Below, piece by piece: positions 20,952 to 31,825 of a DNA stretch of 64,000 nt. The position numbers and the translations under genes are program-made. Every line of letters begins with the position of its first letter. Position 1 is the stretch's first letter. The DNA comes from Nematopogon swammerdamellus (taxonomy: Eukaryota; Arthropoda; Insecta; Lepidoptera; Adelidae): positions 2,108,001 to 2,172,000 of the forward strand of contig OX336359.1 in assembly GCA_946902875.1 (NCBI GenBank), in the 5' to 3' direction. Below the pieces are notes generated by a model that searched no databases, had not been told where the DNA came from, and saw only the letters and a program-made list of their open reading frames with translations.

Positions 20952-21293
20952 CTACTCCACTTCTAGCAAAATTTTATCCTGCTGCAGAGTGGCTTTCAAT
21001 TTTACCGGCTCCGCGCAATTGTCGATGGTGAAGCTCTTCTTACCGATGCATTCGCCGTCGCATTCTGCGTGCAGCGACGCGTTTAACGTGTTCACGTTCT
21101 CAGGCAAGTCGATGTCGACAACTGTTTGAGTGTACATGCAGCTGCCCTCTAGGAAGAGACATACCGACTTGTCTAAGTACTTGAGGAAGACGTTCTTGGC
21201 CAGAAAGTCGGCCTCCACGCTCGTCTCCTCTAAGTTTAGCTCCGGAACATCGAGGAGATAGCTGGCTTGCTTCGCACAACCCTCTGCGATCAC
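20952..21293 (-). CDS. HSPA14: HSPA14-like Hsp70, exon 2 (C-terminal)
   Basis: Second and last coding exon, 113 codons plus TAG. It begins after a consensus acceptor (tatatgtttcag) in phase 0 with VIAEGCAKQASYLL, directly continuing the SPDE that ends exon 1. The joined junction reads SPDEVIAEGCAKQA, the end of the Hsp70 nucleotide-binding domain. The rest is a short β-type substrate-binding region ending in ILLEVE, with no long helical lid and no C-terminal EEVD. Both absences are normal for the HSPA14 family. Predicted whole protein is 478 residues; human HSPA14 is 509. Confidence 0.9.
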   Translation of the reverse strand: MIAEGCAKQASYLLDVPELNLEETSVEADFLAKNVFLKYLDKSVCLFLEGSCMYTQTVVDIDLPENVNTLNASLHAECDGECIGKKSFTIDNCAEPVKLKATLQQDKILLEVE

Positions 21294-21317
21294 CTGAAAC
21301 ATATATAAAAAAATCTG

Positions 21318-21656
21318 TTAAGAGCGAGTTTTACTCGCGCATGGAGGTTTCCGTATCTATCCGCTATCAATAATATCCTTTGGCGCCATCGCTATTATTC
21401 AGTAGCGTGACTAATCGATTTTTCGCACGTTTGTTGTATGGGAGTCCCCCTTAATTTTTAACATTTTCTATTTTTTTATTATTTTGTTGTTATATCCGCC
21501 ATAGTAACACATATTCTGTAAAAATTTCAACCGACTACCTATTACGGTTCAAGAGATACAGCCCTCGGACAGACGGACGGACGGACGGACGGACGGACGG
21601 ACAGACAGCGGAGGCTTAGTAACAGGCCTCCGTACGGGATACGGAAACCTAAAAAC
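21318..21656 (+). repeat. Dispersed repeat R, near-complete copy in intron
   Basis: Same unit as 17268-17603 in the opposite orientation, with (GGAC)n/(GACA)n at 21572-21610 and the end 'gatacggaaacctaaaaa'. Confidence 0.75.
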
Positions 21657-21692
21657 ACTAAATAAATCCTATGAAGTTCTGCTTAAAGATAT

Positions 21693-21890
21693 CGGCAGAA
21701 CCTGGGCGCGGTCAAAACTCGCGATGGGTGACCGTTCGACAGTGCAAAACTGTAGGTCCCTTCCCTTCTTACCTTACTAGGTGGTAGGGTTTAACCCGCC
21801 CGGGTTGTTACCACAGCACTGCATGAAAGGTCTGTCGAAACGGCTATGAAAATAGTTTGTTTTCCGTCCAGTTCAGTGTAGACTGCACAT
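21693..21890 (+). mobile_element. SINE, tRNA/5S-head type, degenerate
   Basis: Starts inside the 5S-like segment (gcgcggtcaaaactcgcgatgg) and continues through 'aaaactgtaggtcccttccc', 'accgcccgggtt'-type and 'cagttcagtgtag' body sequence. The 3' part and poly-A are lost. Confidence 0.75.
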
Positions 21891-22252
21891 CCAGATGGAA
21901 ACACTGGTTGTCATTCTTTTATTGTTTTTATTTATATAAAATTTCATAAAAAAATATTAATAACTAAATTAAATAAAAAAAAACTGTAATAATCTGCTGT
22001 TCTCTGTAGCAGTCTACGGACTACGGACTAGCGAAGGGCACAGTATAGTACTTTTAAGCATGCAAGTTAGTAATTTAATTTTTATTTAATAAAAGTGGAA
22101 GATAACTGTCCACTAAATCTTGATGAAACTATTCAAAGTACTATGAAATGACTGAATCTGGAAAAAAGTTTCATAGCTTTTCATCTTCAAATATGGACCC
22201 TTTCGAACCCTGAAGTTACGAAACCCTATCCTGAAACATTCTGTATAATTAC

Positions 22253-23347
22253 CTCATCAGGACTTATACGAGACAGGACTTCCGCTTTCGGGAGAAGCGA
22301 AGCAACGGCAGATTGTAGCTTCGGTATCTTCATGCTGCCCCCGCAGAGGATAATCTTATCGATCGTTCCTTCGAAACCGTCCAAAATGTCGTTTATAGGT
22401 TCCATATAGGCGGACAGCTTGGACGAAATTATGTTCTCGAATCTCGCGCGCGTGACGTTCTGACTCCAATCGACGCCGTCCAGCAGCGACTCGATGAAAA
22501 CGTGCGCCGAGCTTAGAGTCGAGAGGACGTGCTTGCAGTTATCGGCGTGATGAAACAACTTCGTCATGGCTCGCCGACTCTCACGCGGGTCCAATTTCCA
22601 TTTCTGCGTAAATTCCTGCGCTATATAGTCGGCTAAGTCTTTCGTGAGGCATTTCCCGCCCAAATCGGGCCGATGAATGTTCTTCACGATGGTCAAAAAG
22701 CCCTTGCAAGCCTTCACGATTGTCGTGTCGCACGATGTTCCCCCGAGACGATATACGATCACGTTGCAGTCTTCACTCGAGTTCAGCTCACCGAAGTTGT
22801 AAGCAAGAAGCGCGGCGGCAGGCTCGGTTATGACTTGCAGCACTTCGAAGCCGGCAAATTCGGCGGCCCTGATGATTCGCGCTCTACTTTCGAGATTCCA
22901 GTCGAGCGGTGCGGCTAGAACTAATTTTGTGTCCGCATCAGCCGGGCCGGCGTGGCTCGCTATCGTGAACAGCTTGGCGTACATCTTCACGGCTATTTCG
23001 TCTGGCGTCGTATAGACGGCGCTGTTTTCGGTGGAGAACTCGTACTTGACGCGAACGCGTTCGTCGTCGCTTATTATCTTGCAGGTGGATGAACTCTGAA
23101 CGCACCGGAGATCGTCCTCGTTCCAATCGACGTTGAGCAGTCGCTTGTTGTTCGTGACGGTGGACTTGCCTCGAGCCTGACCCGTTTTAGCGGGCAGACC
23201 GATCTCCCACTCGTGTCCATTGAGAGCTATCACGGCCGGCGTGACACGGTCGCCGGAATCGTTCGCTACGACCGAGGCGTCGCCGTTCGCGATGACCGAG
23301 AGGCACGCGGAAGTGTTTCCGACGTGTATACCGATGGCTGCTGCCAT
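22253..23347 (-). CDS. HSPA14: HSPA14-like Hsp70, exon 1 (nucleotide-binding domain)
   Basis: This exon gives 365 codons from an ATG in a good context (aagtcatggc) to a GT donor after GAG (22251-22252 on plus). The protein opens MAAAIGIHVGNTSACLSV, as in HSPA14, followed by VVANDSGDRVTPAVIA. Other landmarks are EPAAALLAY (residues 175-183), LGGTS (201-205; phosphate-2 loop) and ILCGGSMKIPKLQ (333-345; adenosine loop). The acidic residues of the canonical DLGTT and DLGGGT motifs are replaced, as in this family. In animals HSPA14 pairs with the zuotin/DNAJC2 J-protein at the ribosome; that role is inferred from the family. Divergence from canonical Hsp70 rules out a stress-inducible paralogue. 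Confidence 0.93.
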
Positions 23348-23590
23348 GACTTTGCGTTTTTCACTGTTTTCTTTATATTTCCTTGAATTTTAGGTTATTT
23401 TACTTCGCGGAAAAACGCTTCGCCCGCATTGATCGGTCGGTCGGCCATTGCTTGACTTGAGTGAAGTTGGCTGGCGTTGCCTGCCTGCCAACTTGACAAT
23501 TCGCGTTATCTGCGCAGGAAACGCGCTGCCCTAGCGCGCTCTCTGTCTTTCTACATAATGTAGACAGAGATGGGTTAGCTAGGGCACATT
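23348..23590 (-). promoter_or_regulatory. Probable HSPA14-like promoter and 5' UTR region
   Basis: Sequence upstream of the start codon. It contains a compound hairpin at about 23528-23587 (tgccctagc / gctagggca, with an inner tctctgtct / agacagaga). No TATA box or heat-shock element could be assigned with confidence. Confidence 0.35.
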
Positions 23591-24640
23591 GCGCATGCGT
23601 AGTGTGTGTGAGTTTGTGTGGGCCGGCTCCAAAAAAAACCTTTGACAGCTAATAGAAGGTTTGTTTTGGAACACTCGCTTTTTTTATCCCTTTTTTGGGA
23701 TCGCTTCTCGTTGGACGGCGAGTGTTGCTATAATAATGAAAAGTTTGTTTACGAATTATTAGAACTCAATAACACGAGAATCGATTTACTCAATTAATAT
23801 GTTTCTTGAATGTGCCGTACCTACGTCCTCGTCATATTTTATTTAGATTCGAAACTAAACTAGTCATGCGATCATGGAAACATGGTTGAAGCATGGTTGA
23901 AGATGTTAAAAAATCGTGCGTGAGGAATCTTTTGTAGGTAACTAGAACCTACTTACTAATATTTGAAAACTTTATAGGTAGGCATGTGGGTAATGTAGGC
24001 AATTTGTATCAGAATCTGGAATCTGAGCCAGGCGTCTTTCTATTTAGGTAGGATATTTATGGGCTGTTGTCTGTTGTAGGTTGTACGCAAAGAGTTTGTA
24101 TTACGGAGCGCAGCGACGTAATACATACTCTTTGGTTGTACGTAGGTACAATACCGGAAAGAACTTATAAACATTTTAGGTGGTCGAACCATTGCATCCC
24201 TCCTTAATGTGCAAAAAATGAAGAATGAATAAGTACCTACCTATTGTAAATTTTTTTTTAATTACACTTACCAAGCCAGTTTTTCGGTTTTCGGTGGGGT
24301 TAAACTCCGAAACCCGTCACACCTATGGCCTAATTAGCAACGAATTAATGTACTAGGTAATCATTATATACGTCTGTATAAAGAAGATGCAATTAGACAT
24401 TACATCAGGCAGGACCATTTCAATTTACTAACGAGCTTGCCGAGATGTAAACTATCTATTTTTAGTATCTTGCGACGCAGTGTTAATATACGTAAATAAA
24501 TCCTTGACCTTGACTTAGAATATCACAGCTGCATTTATGAATGCATACCTATACTAAGTAAGTCAGTAGGTACACATCTTATTTTACTGTTGGCCATTTT
24601 GCTGTTTGTTTTCATAACCGTCTTATATCTTTCAACATGC
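23591..24640. other. Intergenic, mostly unrecognised
   Basis: AT-rich. A segment near 24450-24520 ends 'aaataaatccttgaccttgac', resembling the 3' tail of a CR1/Jockey-type LINE. No gene recognised. Confidence 0.45.
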
Positions 24641-24644
24641 ATAC

Positions 24645-24790
24645 ATACATACCACACTCTGTAGACCGATAATCGGTGTAAGCAGAGTAATCGGTCTTGT
24701 GCTGCAAGTACTCTTGTAAATTACAGCACAACACCGATCACCACGTTTAGCAAAGTGTTAAGACAAGATAGGTAACTATCAAGCAACATG
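24645..24790 (-). repeat. Z element, partial
   Basis: Matches the 'gataatcggtgtaagcagagtaatcgg…gtgctgcaagtactc' end of the Z repeat (compare 51445-51690 and 53925-54262). Confidence 0.65.
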
Positions 24791-24854
24791 TAAGGCACGA
24801 AGGCGGTTTATTTATTTTTATTTATATACATATATTACTTAACCGACAATCATG

Positions 24855-24965
24855 TATGTATGAGAGTGGAAGAGGCGTCGGCAGAGGTGTATCAAGATCG
24901 TGGCACGTGGAGATCCGTTGTCTCTGCCTACCCCACTGGGAAACAGGCGTGATTTCTTTATCTTT
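24855..24965 (-). repeat. Retroelement coding fragment, degenerate
   Basis: Resembles 16455-16560 (shared 'ggaagaggcg…agaggtgt' and 'cctaccccactggga' features). Too short to classify. Confidence 0.35.
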
Positions 24966-25119
24966 GGGCGTATGTATGTAGGTAGGTATTATAAAAAGAC
25001 GACTTCATAATTTTATAAAGCCCACATCCTACTTATGTAGTGTAGGTACGAAGAGTATCTAAAGTTAGAATGAAATTAGGTAGGTGACACCAATAACATT
25101 GACAGACAGACAGACAGAA

Positions 25120-25180
25120 ACCATATGGACCCGGCGCGGCGGCGTCGCGGCGCGGCGTCGCCGTCGCCACGGTTGAGCAA
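25120..25180. other. Short GC-rich patch
   Basis: About 60 bp of cggcg/gtcgc-rich sequence in an AT-rich setting, preceded by a (CAGA)n run. No coding signal. Confidence 0.4.
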
Positions 25181-25484
25181 TAGGATAACAGCACACCAAC
25201 TGGGAATTCTGCGATGCCAAACATAGACGTCCCATCTATACATGAAGTACTAGATGGACCTTTTTCATACAGCACTCCCGAAAAAACATGTCACCGAACA
25301 AATCAGCTTAGGTATAAGATGAGTTCACAATGACAGCCCCAACAAACAAATTGGTGCTAACGGCAGGTTGTTTTAGATCTTAGATAACGCTAATATAACG
25401 CGTCACTATTGTAGAGCTCTTGCCCCACCCTTATAGCACTTATTAACGCTATTGTAAAGTCACTAAAGAGCCTTGACTGTATAA

Positions 25485-25620
25485 GGCCCAATTGCGCCAA
25501 CACGAATTTAGAGTTAAGTAGCGAGTTATGGATTTAAACGCGGTTCCCACAGTCAACGGGTACTAGCTTAACGAGTTAAACTGGTTTATATCGTTAAATT
25601 TGTGTTGGTGCAAGTGGGCC
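25485..25620. mobile_element. Harbinger-like MITE, copy 2, TAA target duplication
   Basis: Same family as 20092-20226, inverted. Termini 'ggcccaattgcgccaacacg' and '…gtgttggtgcaagtgggcc'. TAA on both sides (25482-25484, 25621-25623). Non-coding. Confidence 0.72.
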
Positions 25621-25840
25621 TAAGAATGGGCCTCTATTAAACAGTTCTTATAACGCCTGTCCTAACACCATAATGTTAGTTGGATGATGCTTGTGTTGTA
25701 TAGTTCATCTTAACGTCTCATGTTCACAAATACGCGAGTGGGGAGCGTTAGCGCATTCATAGCATGAGATGGCATTTAATGTGATTATTTGAATGTGTTC
25801 GTGACGATAAATTGCATGTGAAGGTACGCACACTTTGTTT

Positions 25841-25953
25841 ACCGGCATGATCGAAGAGAAGCACTAACATGGCACCTAGTTCACCCGGTGTTATGGCTGA
25901 CATCACGGAAGTAGGTGATGTAGCCAACCGTGTCAGTTTCTTAAAAAAAAAAA
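25841..25953 (+). mobile_element. SINE 3' body fragment with poly-A
   Basis: Contains 'gaagcactaacatggcacct' and 'gtagccaaccgtgtcagttt', then an A-run. The head is missing. Confidence 0.8.
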
Positions 25954-26139
25954 GGTAACATATTTCATATCGCTTTGCCTCCTCTAGTATTTAGTTAGGT
26001 TATTTAAAAAGGCTGCGAGTGATTTCTTCTTTTCAACCTTTGGGTGATCATGAATAAATTTTTTAACAGACAGAAGTATGGGTAGTGCAAGTGAAAAGGA
26101 GGAAGAATACATGTTTTATTTCATAAATATACCTACACA

Positions 26140-26378
26140 AGCTGTGCCCGCGGCTCCGCCCGCTCTCATATTTCACTTCACTGCTAACCTCATATCATAA
26201 GCTATTTAGTGTGATAGTAAGTAGCCTATAGTTGATGGGAAGAATCAAGCTATCCGTAGAATTTTGTTTTATTAAAATCGGTTCAGTGGTTCTTGAGTTA
26301 TAAGCGGACAGACAGACATACACTCAGACACTCAGACACTCAGACAGAAAGCAGACGTTGGATTTTATTATAGGTAAG
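26140..26378 (-). repeat. Dispersed repeat C-like fragment
   Basis: Begins 'tgcccgcggctccgcccgc', the CG-rich terminus of family C, and ends in a (CAGACACT)n run. Related to the dispersed repeats at 36515-36872 and 55664-56046. Confidence 0.5.
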
Positions 26379-26452
26379 GATACACATATGGTATCGTATT
26401 ATACTTAAAATACATACATACAACATACAAACAATACATTCCAGTTCATAGA

Positions 26453-26582
26453 GTTCAGTTCAGTGTAGACGTTACGACTAACGGGAAGCACTGACATGGC
26501 ACCTAGGTAACCAAGGTGTGATGGGCTGACATCGCGAATGTTGTAGTTGATGTAGCCAACCGTGTCAGTTTCCATAAAAAAA
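26453..26582 (+). mobile_element. SINE 3' body fragment with poly-A
   Basis: Contains 'aagcactgacatggcaccta' and 'gtagccaaccgtgtcagttt', followed by A-run. The head is missing. Confidence 0.78.
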
Positions 26583-26589
26583 CATTACG

Positions 26590-27905
26590 TAGGTACCTAT
26601 ACAATCTCTATACACTAAATTTAGTTTTTATAAAAAATTGTGCCGGTCATAGAAAGGTAGGTATCTATCCGGTATTTCAACAAGCACTTAGCACATGATT
26701 GTCAAAAATGAAATAATATAATATTTGCAATAATCCGTTTTTTTTTATTTTTAATGGACCGGATGTTACTATAATCCCGCGAGCGACATCGACAATATAT
26801 CGTGGCACATTAAAAAGTTAAAAGCTAAAAAAACTTCAAAAGAATATGATTCTCAATATTATGAGCGATCGCGCGACCAAAATAAGCAACGAAGTGGTTC
26901 GGTCACATTGCGTAACCCTGGATTAAACCTATTTTCGGAAGCGGAAAATGGAGAAAACCCTCCGACAAATCAATGAAGCTTCGTGCCTAGCGTGCGGCGC
27001 CATCTGTTATTCGGTAGCTGCAACTAGCGGCCGTTGACCTCTCTTTACGCCTCTGTGTTCCAGTTTGTGAGAGCCATCTGTTGGCGGGAAGTCGGGTTGA
27101 GGCGGTGCTGCCAGGTGGCGAAATAGAAAACGCGGATGCAACAGTGCTTCAAAAACGCTGATTTTCAACCAACAATGTGTTTGTTTTATCATTTACACCA
27201 ATTTTGCATTTCAGAAATTCCAAAATTGCATTCTCAGCAAAATTATAATTAAAAAAAAACAAACTCATGAAATTGTTTGAGTAGATTCGAAAAAAGCGGA
27301 ACCGCGTTAAGCGGAAAGCGGTGTATCTGGCAACACTGAGTTGAGGGCTTCTAGGATATTTTGCGGACTCTTGCATTTTGAGGCAAGCTTTTTCCTCTAA
27401 CATGTTTTTTGGAGAAATGTTTTTTTATTCACTGGTAGTTTATATATTTTTATTTATTCAGGAAACACAAACAGTTACATACATGTGGTACTCGTAGTTA
27501 TAAAGAGTAAATAATATAAGTTAAAATTAGGTATGTAACCGGCGACGTATTTCACAAGTAGTAAGTATAAGGATAGGCGATATCTACAAAGTTATACACG
27601 AATGTGTATAAAAATGTTTAGTTTAAAATATTGAAACTTGTAAACCAAAGGCCGGTATATATATCCGGTTCCAAGTCTGGAAAATATCTTTTCCTACTCC
27701 TACAAATTACAATCCACGGATCTCCAAATCCAGCTCCTCTGGAGTGACTGGGAACAATCCAAATTTACAGTGCCTGAGGGTTCGACGAGGTCGAGCACAG
27801 CCACCAAATAAAAAGGCTGCCTATACATAACATACAGGCATATTACGGATTGGAGCCACTACTGAATGATGGTCTATCTATATACTATATCTATGGGGAT
27901 TACTT
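26590..27905. other. Intergenic, nothing recognised
   Basis: Mostly AT-rich. The 26940-27140 part has higher GC but no recognisable coding exon. Confidence 0.5.
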
Positions 27906-27907
27906 TT

Positions 27908-28130
27908 CAACCTCCGACGCAAAAATAGGGGTGTCATAAGTTTAAAGTGTGTATGTGTGTATGGGTGAGTCTGTCTGTAGCATCGTAGCTCCCAAACGGA
28001 TGGACCGATTTGAATGCGGTTTGTTTTATTAGAAAGCTGGTTAGTGCTTAGCTATGTTTGTAATCAAGTAATTAAGTAATCAAAAAATTTATTATCTTAA
28101 AAAGTGGACCGATTTGCATGCGGTTTTTTT
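27908..28130 (+). repeat. Dispersed repeat D
   Basis: Shares 'gacgcaaaaataggggtgtc', 'catcgtagctcccaaacgga' and a TG-rich run with 17060-17265. A second 'gaccgatttg' segment follows at 28106. Confidence 0.6.
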
Positions 28131-28159
28131 TAAACCTTGAAATAAAAGTTAAATTACTT

Positions 28160-28338
28160 TTAAACCATACCACCTAGTAAGGTAAGAAGGGAAGGTCCTA
28201 CAGTTTTACGTGGAATCCGAACCACGGTTAGCCTTCAACGGTCGAGCTGTCACCCATCCATGTACTGACCGCGCCCAGGTGCGCTTATTATCACGACCGA
28301 CAGTCGACCGACCGCACCAATGAGCTACCGAGGCTGAT
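28160..28338 (-). mobile_element. SINE, tRNA/5S-head type, head only
   Basis: Minus strand: A box, 5S-like block, B box and the start of the body. The rest is missing. Head variant with gtggttcggattccac T-arm. Confidence 0.8.
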
Positions 28339-28339
28339 A

Positions 28340-28800
28340 TAAAAAAAAATATAGGTATATATTCGTTATTATCCCAAACAACTAAAGCAACGGTTCGCTT
28401 CAGATCACGAAGAATAACATTAAAAAGATTGATACCAAATTAAAAAAATAATTCCACCGGAATCAGCGGTCAAATGTCCCTAAATTAACATAGAAAAACA
28501 CTTCAGAATGAAGTAAACATTACCAACTCCAAAGGTTCGTATTTTCACAGTATTTTCCTATTTAAATCCGAGAATTAAAGTAGCTGGATTTCAGTTAAAT
28601 TTTACCGAGATAACTTTACCAGTAAATTACCGCTGAAATCCAAAGAAAAATAAATAGAGAGAACATTAAAAATACCCAACTGGCAAACGCTTCAAATTTT
28701 AATATAGGCGGGTTAGGTTGCCAAATTCGTCGCACGAATTAAACACGAAAGTGTTAGGTACCAAAATTATTATATCCCTACCTTCGTCAGTTTTGTACTG
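28340..28800. other. AT-rich interval, nothing recognised
   Basis: No coding or repeat signal recognised. Confidence 0.5.
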
Positions 28801-28807
28801 ATACAGA

Positions 28808-28950
28808 TTTTTTTTTTTATTTAAACCAGTATGTGTGGCTGAGTCGGAGGGGCCAAAGCACATGCTCCGACCAGCCAATATCACTTCCGAGAAGGTAGGT
28901 GCCATACCGGAGACTTCCCTGGATTGCTGGCTGTACTGGACTAGAGGAGA
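28808..28950 (-). repeat. Family 3 retroposon fragment with poly-A
   Basis: T-run (28808-28818 on plus), then sequence matching 1681-1740 and 53092-53150 in inverted orientation ('gagtcggaggggccaaagca'). Confidence 0.55.
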
Positions 28951-29059
28951 ACACAACCGAGGCTGCTATGCGGTGCGGACATCTTACATCCAGTTTCATT
29001 CATCATACATTCGTTCGCGTAAACTATATTATTTTTTATCGAAGCCCGAGGGTGCAAAT

Positions 29060-29195
29060 GGCGTTTTACTACGTTTACGTGAATGCAGCTCGGCCTTCAG
29101 CCTCGCCTTTAATACTTATATTGGTCGAGAAAGAAAATAGTTTACCTAAATGTAACTCGGCCTTAGCGCTTAGTTACTTATTTTCTGCAGGAAGG
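29060..29195 (+). repeat. Degenerate units of the 68-bp foldback array
   Basis: Two diverged units ('gcagctcggccttcagcctcg', 'aactcggccttagcgcttagttac') in the same orientation as the right array of the foldback element at 33172-34670. Confidence 0.55.
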
Positions 29196-29320
29196 CTGAT
29201 CTTCTTCTTGAGGAGATAGAACTTCCTCCCAGGTTTTGTGTTATGGCTGTTATCAATTCAGTGGACAAGTCAGAATTTTTGACTTATTTTATGTAAGACT
29301 ACACCTCTGACTCCCCTACA

Positions 29321-29447
29321 TTTTTTTTATGGAAACTGACACGGTTGGCTACATCGCCTACAACATCCGTGATGTCAGCCCATAACACCGGGTGAACTCG
29401 GCGCCACGTCAGTGCTTCCCTTCGGTCGTACCGGCGACACTGAACTG
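29321..29447 (-). mobile_element. SINE, type-2 head: 3' half, left of insertion
   Basis: Poly-A end and body up to 'cactgaactg'. The body resumes at 31050 with 'ctggacgg'. The copy was therefore split by the element at 29448-31049. Confidence 0.85.
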
Positions 29448-31049
29448 CAGCCCGACCGTGGTAATTTTACTCGATCGACGAGTTCGAGCAAAATGAACGA
29501 GTAGGCTTATTTGGTACCGTCGTAGCTGTCAAATGTACAAGTGAGTGAGTGCACGAAACGGTCACGTGGTCTACTCGAACTCGAACGTCGATCTACCACA
29601 TTTTGACAGTTATTGGTACCGTCGTACGAAATGTGAGCTCGAACTTCGAGTCATTTTGACGTATACGCTCACCCAAACACTCGATTGATCTTGATCAACT
29701 TTTGCGATAGTTTAGTAAATCTCAAAGTTGGTTATATGTTAAATTAACGATTCCTTTCATTGAATTTAGTGGAAAGGTATTTAAATATGTATTATTTTAT
29801 TTATAAGTTGTTCATTCCTTTATTTTATTTAAGTATTTACTCAAATAATATAGATAAAAAATACAAGTAGGTACTTATGTACCTATCACTAAAATAAAAT
29901 AAGAATAAAGTCTGTACCTAGGTACATACATACATACATACATCACATCATACATATCACACGCTATATCCCGACAATCGGGGTAAGCAGAGTAATCGGT
30001 GTTGTGCTACACATACCTAACTACATCAAGCAGCAAGTAAGGCATGAATACCCACCTCCTGCATGACTCGGTGGAAGGACCGTGACAATGTGACAGGTGG
30101 CTAGCCTGTCGCCCTTTAGCACGGCATCGTGTCCTTATCCCTTAGCCGCCTTTTATGGCATGCACGGGGAGAGATGCAGTGGGGCTATTCTTATTAATAC
30201 CGACCGGCCCACACGCACGGTACCGTAGTTAGTGCGTAATAAAGTCTTGTGTTCTAAGTACACGTCTCATATCAATTTGTCAGTACCTACCTAAGTATGT
30301 ACCTACCTATGTAACTAATTTATAGGTGACGGGTAGTGGAGCTATAATGTATAACCAATTATGGTAATAATAGGTAGGTACATACAGGAGTTATTTATTT
30401 TTAGATAGTTAGGTATCTACAGCAATGTATTACCCGTCGGAATATCTATATAGGCATTATAGGCTAGGCACCTCGCCTCGAATAAATGCGCTTCCCCCGC
30501 ACTTCACCGCGGTCTCACCTCGTTAGTACCGTTATCGGGGTATTTTTGTGGCTAGGTAATATGGCTGGAGGAAGGGCGGAGGGTTGAGGGGAAGAGATTC
30601 AAAATGAATGTCGTCATCACTCACACAGCTGGCTGACCGACCGACAACCAACATCGTGTGTGTTGCCACGATGTAATTTTTACTAATACTAAATAGCTAC
30701 TCTTAAATATCGGGGTGTTCAATTTATACGCGTTTTTCAACTTAGTCAATACTCTTTTTCTCTTTTAATTAACATAAAGATTCTGAAAAATAGTATACAT
30801 ACCATATTGACCGTTTGATACCTAGCAAAATGAGCTCTTTGCATTCTAGGTAGCATAATACATTTAGTAAAAAAATTGTAATAGTGGCAAGACTGGTAGA
30901 TCGACACTCGATCGAGAATTCGTCACTTGGTCGACACTCGCATACGTACTCACCTGCACGCCGGTACCAAAATAATTTGCCTTGTGCGACCGATCGAGTC
31001 GAGCGCAGCTCGAACTCGTCGTGCGAGTAAAATTAGCACGGTAGGGGTC
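29448..31049. mobile_element. 1.6-kb terminal-inverted-repeat element inserted in a SINE
   Basis: The left end (29448 onward: cag…gaccgtggtaattttactcg) and right end (before 31049: cgagtaaaattagcacggta…) are inverted complements for about 45 bp. They continue with 'gacgagttcgag', and further matching blocks lie inward (ttggtaccg / cggtaccaa). The flanking SINE sequence would give a 3-bp CTG target duplication (29445-29447, 31050-31052). No transposase is seen inside, so it is non-autonomous. The interior carries a Z repeat copy. Confidence 0.75.
29960..30222 (-). repeat. Z element copy inside the TIR element
   Basis: Runs from 'cacgctatatcccgacaatc' through 'ctgcatgactcggtggaagg' to 'gggagagatgcagtggggct'. 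Nested within 29448-31049. Confidence 0.7.
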
Positions 31050-31247
31050 CTGGACGGAAAACACAAACTATTTACATAGCCTTTTCTACTGACCTTTCAA
31101 TCAGTGCGGTGGTACCAACCCGGGCGGGTTAAACCCTACCACCTAGTAATATAAGATGGGAGTCATATCCCTTAGTCGCCTTTTACGGCATACACTGGGA
31201 GAGATGCAGTGGGGCTATTCTTTTAAAGTACCAGCCCCACACGGTAC
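31050..31247 (-). mobile_element. SINE, type-2 head: 5' half, right of insertion
   Basis: Continues the SINE from 29447. Body, 'cgccttttacggcatacact' and head 'taaagtaccagccccacac'. Confidence 0.85.
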
Positions 31248-31399
31248 ATACTTATCAGTACAAAACCCCCTTGGAGGAAATCTATTACCTGACGTAAGCT
31301 ACATACATGCACACCGCAAACCTGTATATAGCCACCCCTCTCTCCCTCCCGCCGCATCAATACACGCTTCCCTCAACCCCTCACCGGCTAGTACGCTAG

Positions 31400-31625
31400 T
31401 AAACTGAACATGAACGAGACGGGTCATATCGATTTTACGCTGCGCGTATAAATCTGCTCCGTTTGTATTTGTGAGAGCGTGAGCATGTGTAGGTGTGATA
31501 GGGCTTATGTGTGTGTGAGAGGATGACGTGAGAGGGTTTGTTCGCATGTGAGAAGGTTTATATGGCGTGTCAGAGGTTATGTATGAGCGTGTATGAGAGG
31601 GTGTGTGTTTGTAGGTATATTTTTT
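31400..31625. repeat. TG/AG-rich minisatellite-like tract
   Basis: Irregular 'gtgtgagagg' units. A similar tract lies at 32440-32560 on the other side of an RTE fragment. Confidence 0.55.
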
Positions 31626-31825
31626 TTTTATTTTATCCTCATTTGTTAGTACAAACTTTACTACTCTCGTGCTTGGCAAAATTAATATTTGGCGTATAAT
31701 TTAGGCGTTCTTCGGGTCGCATGAAGTGGATAATACAGGGTGACATATTGAGAATCGTGAAGTAAGGAAATGACGTAGGTACCTATGAATAATAGTAGAC
31801 TATAAAACTAAATTATACCACAAGA

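Larger units (their letters stand above)
21294..22252 (-). other. HSPA14-like intron
   Basis: Single 959-bp phase-0 intron with GT donor (gtaattat) and a pyrimidine-poor but valid cag acceptor. It contains one dispersed repeat R copy and one degenerate SINE; the remainder (21891-22250) is AT-rich with nothing recognised. Confidence 0.85.
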
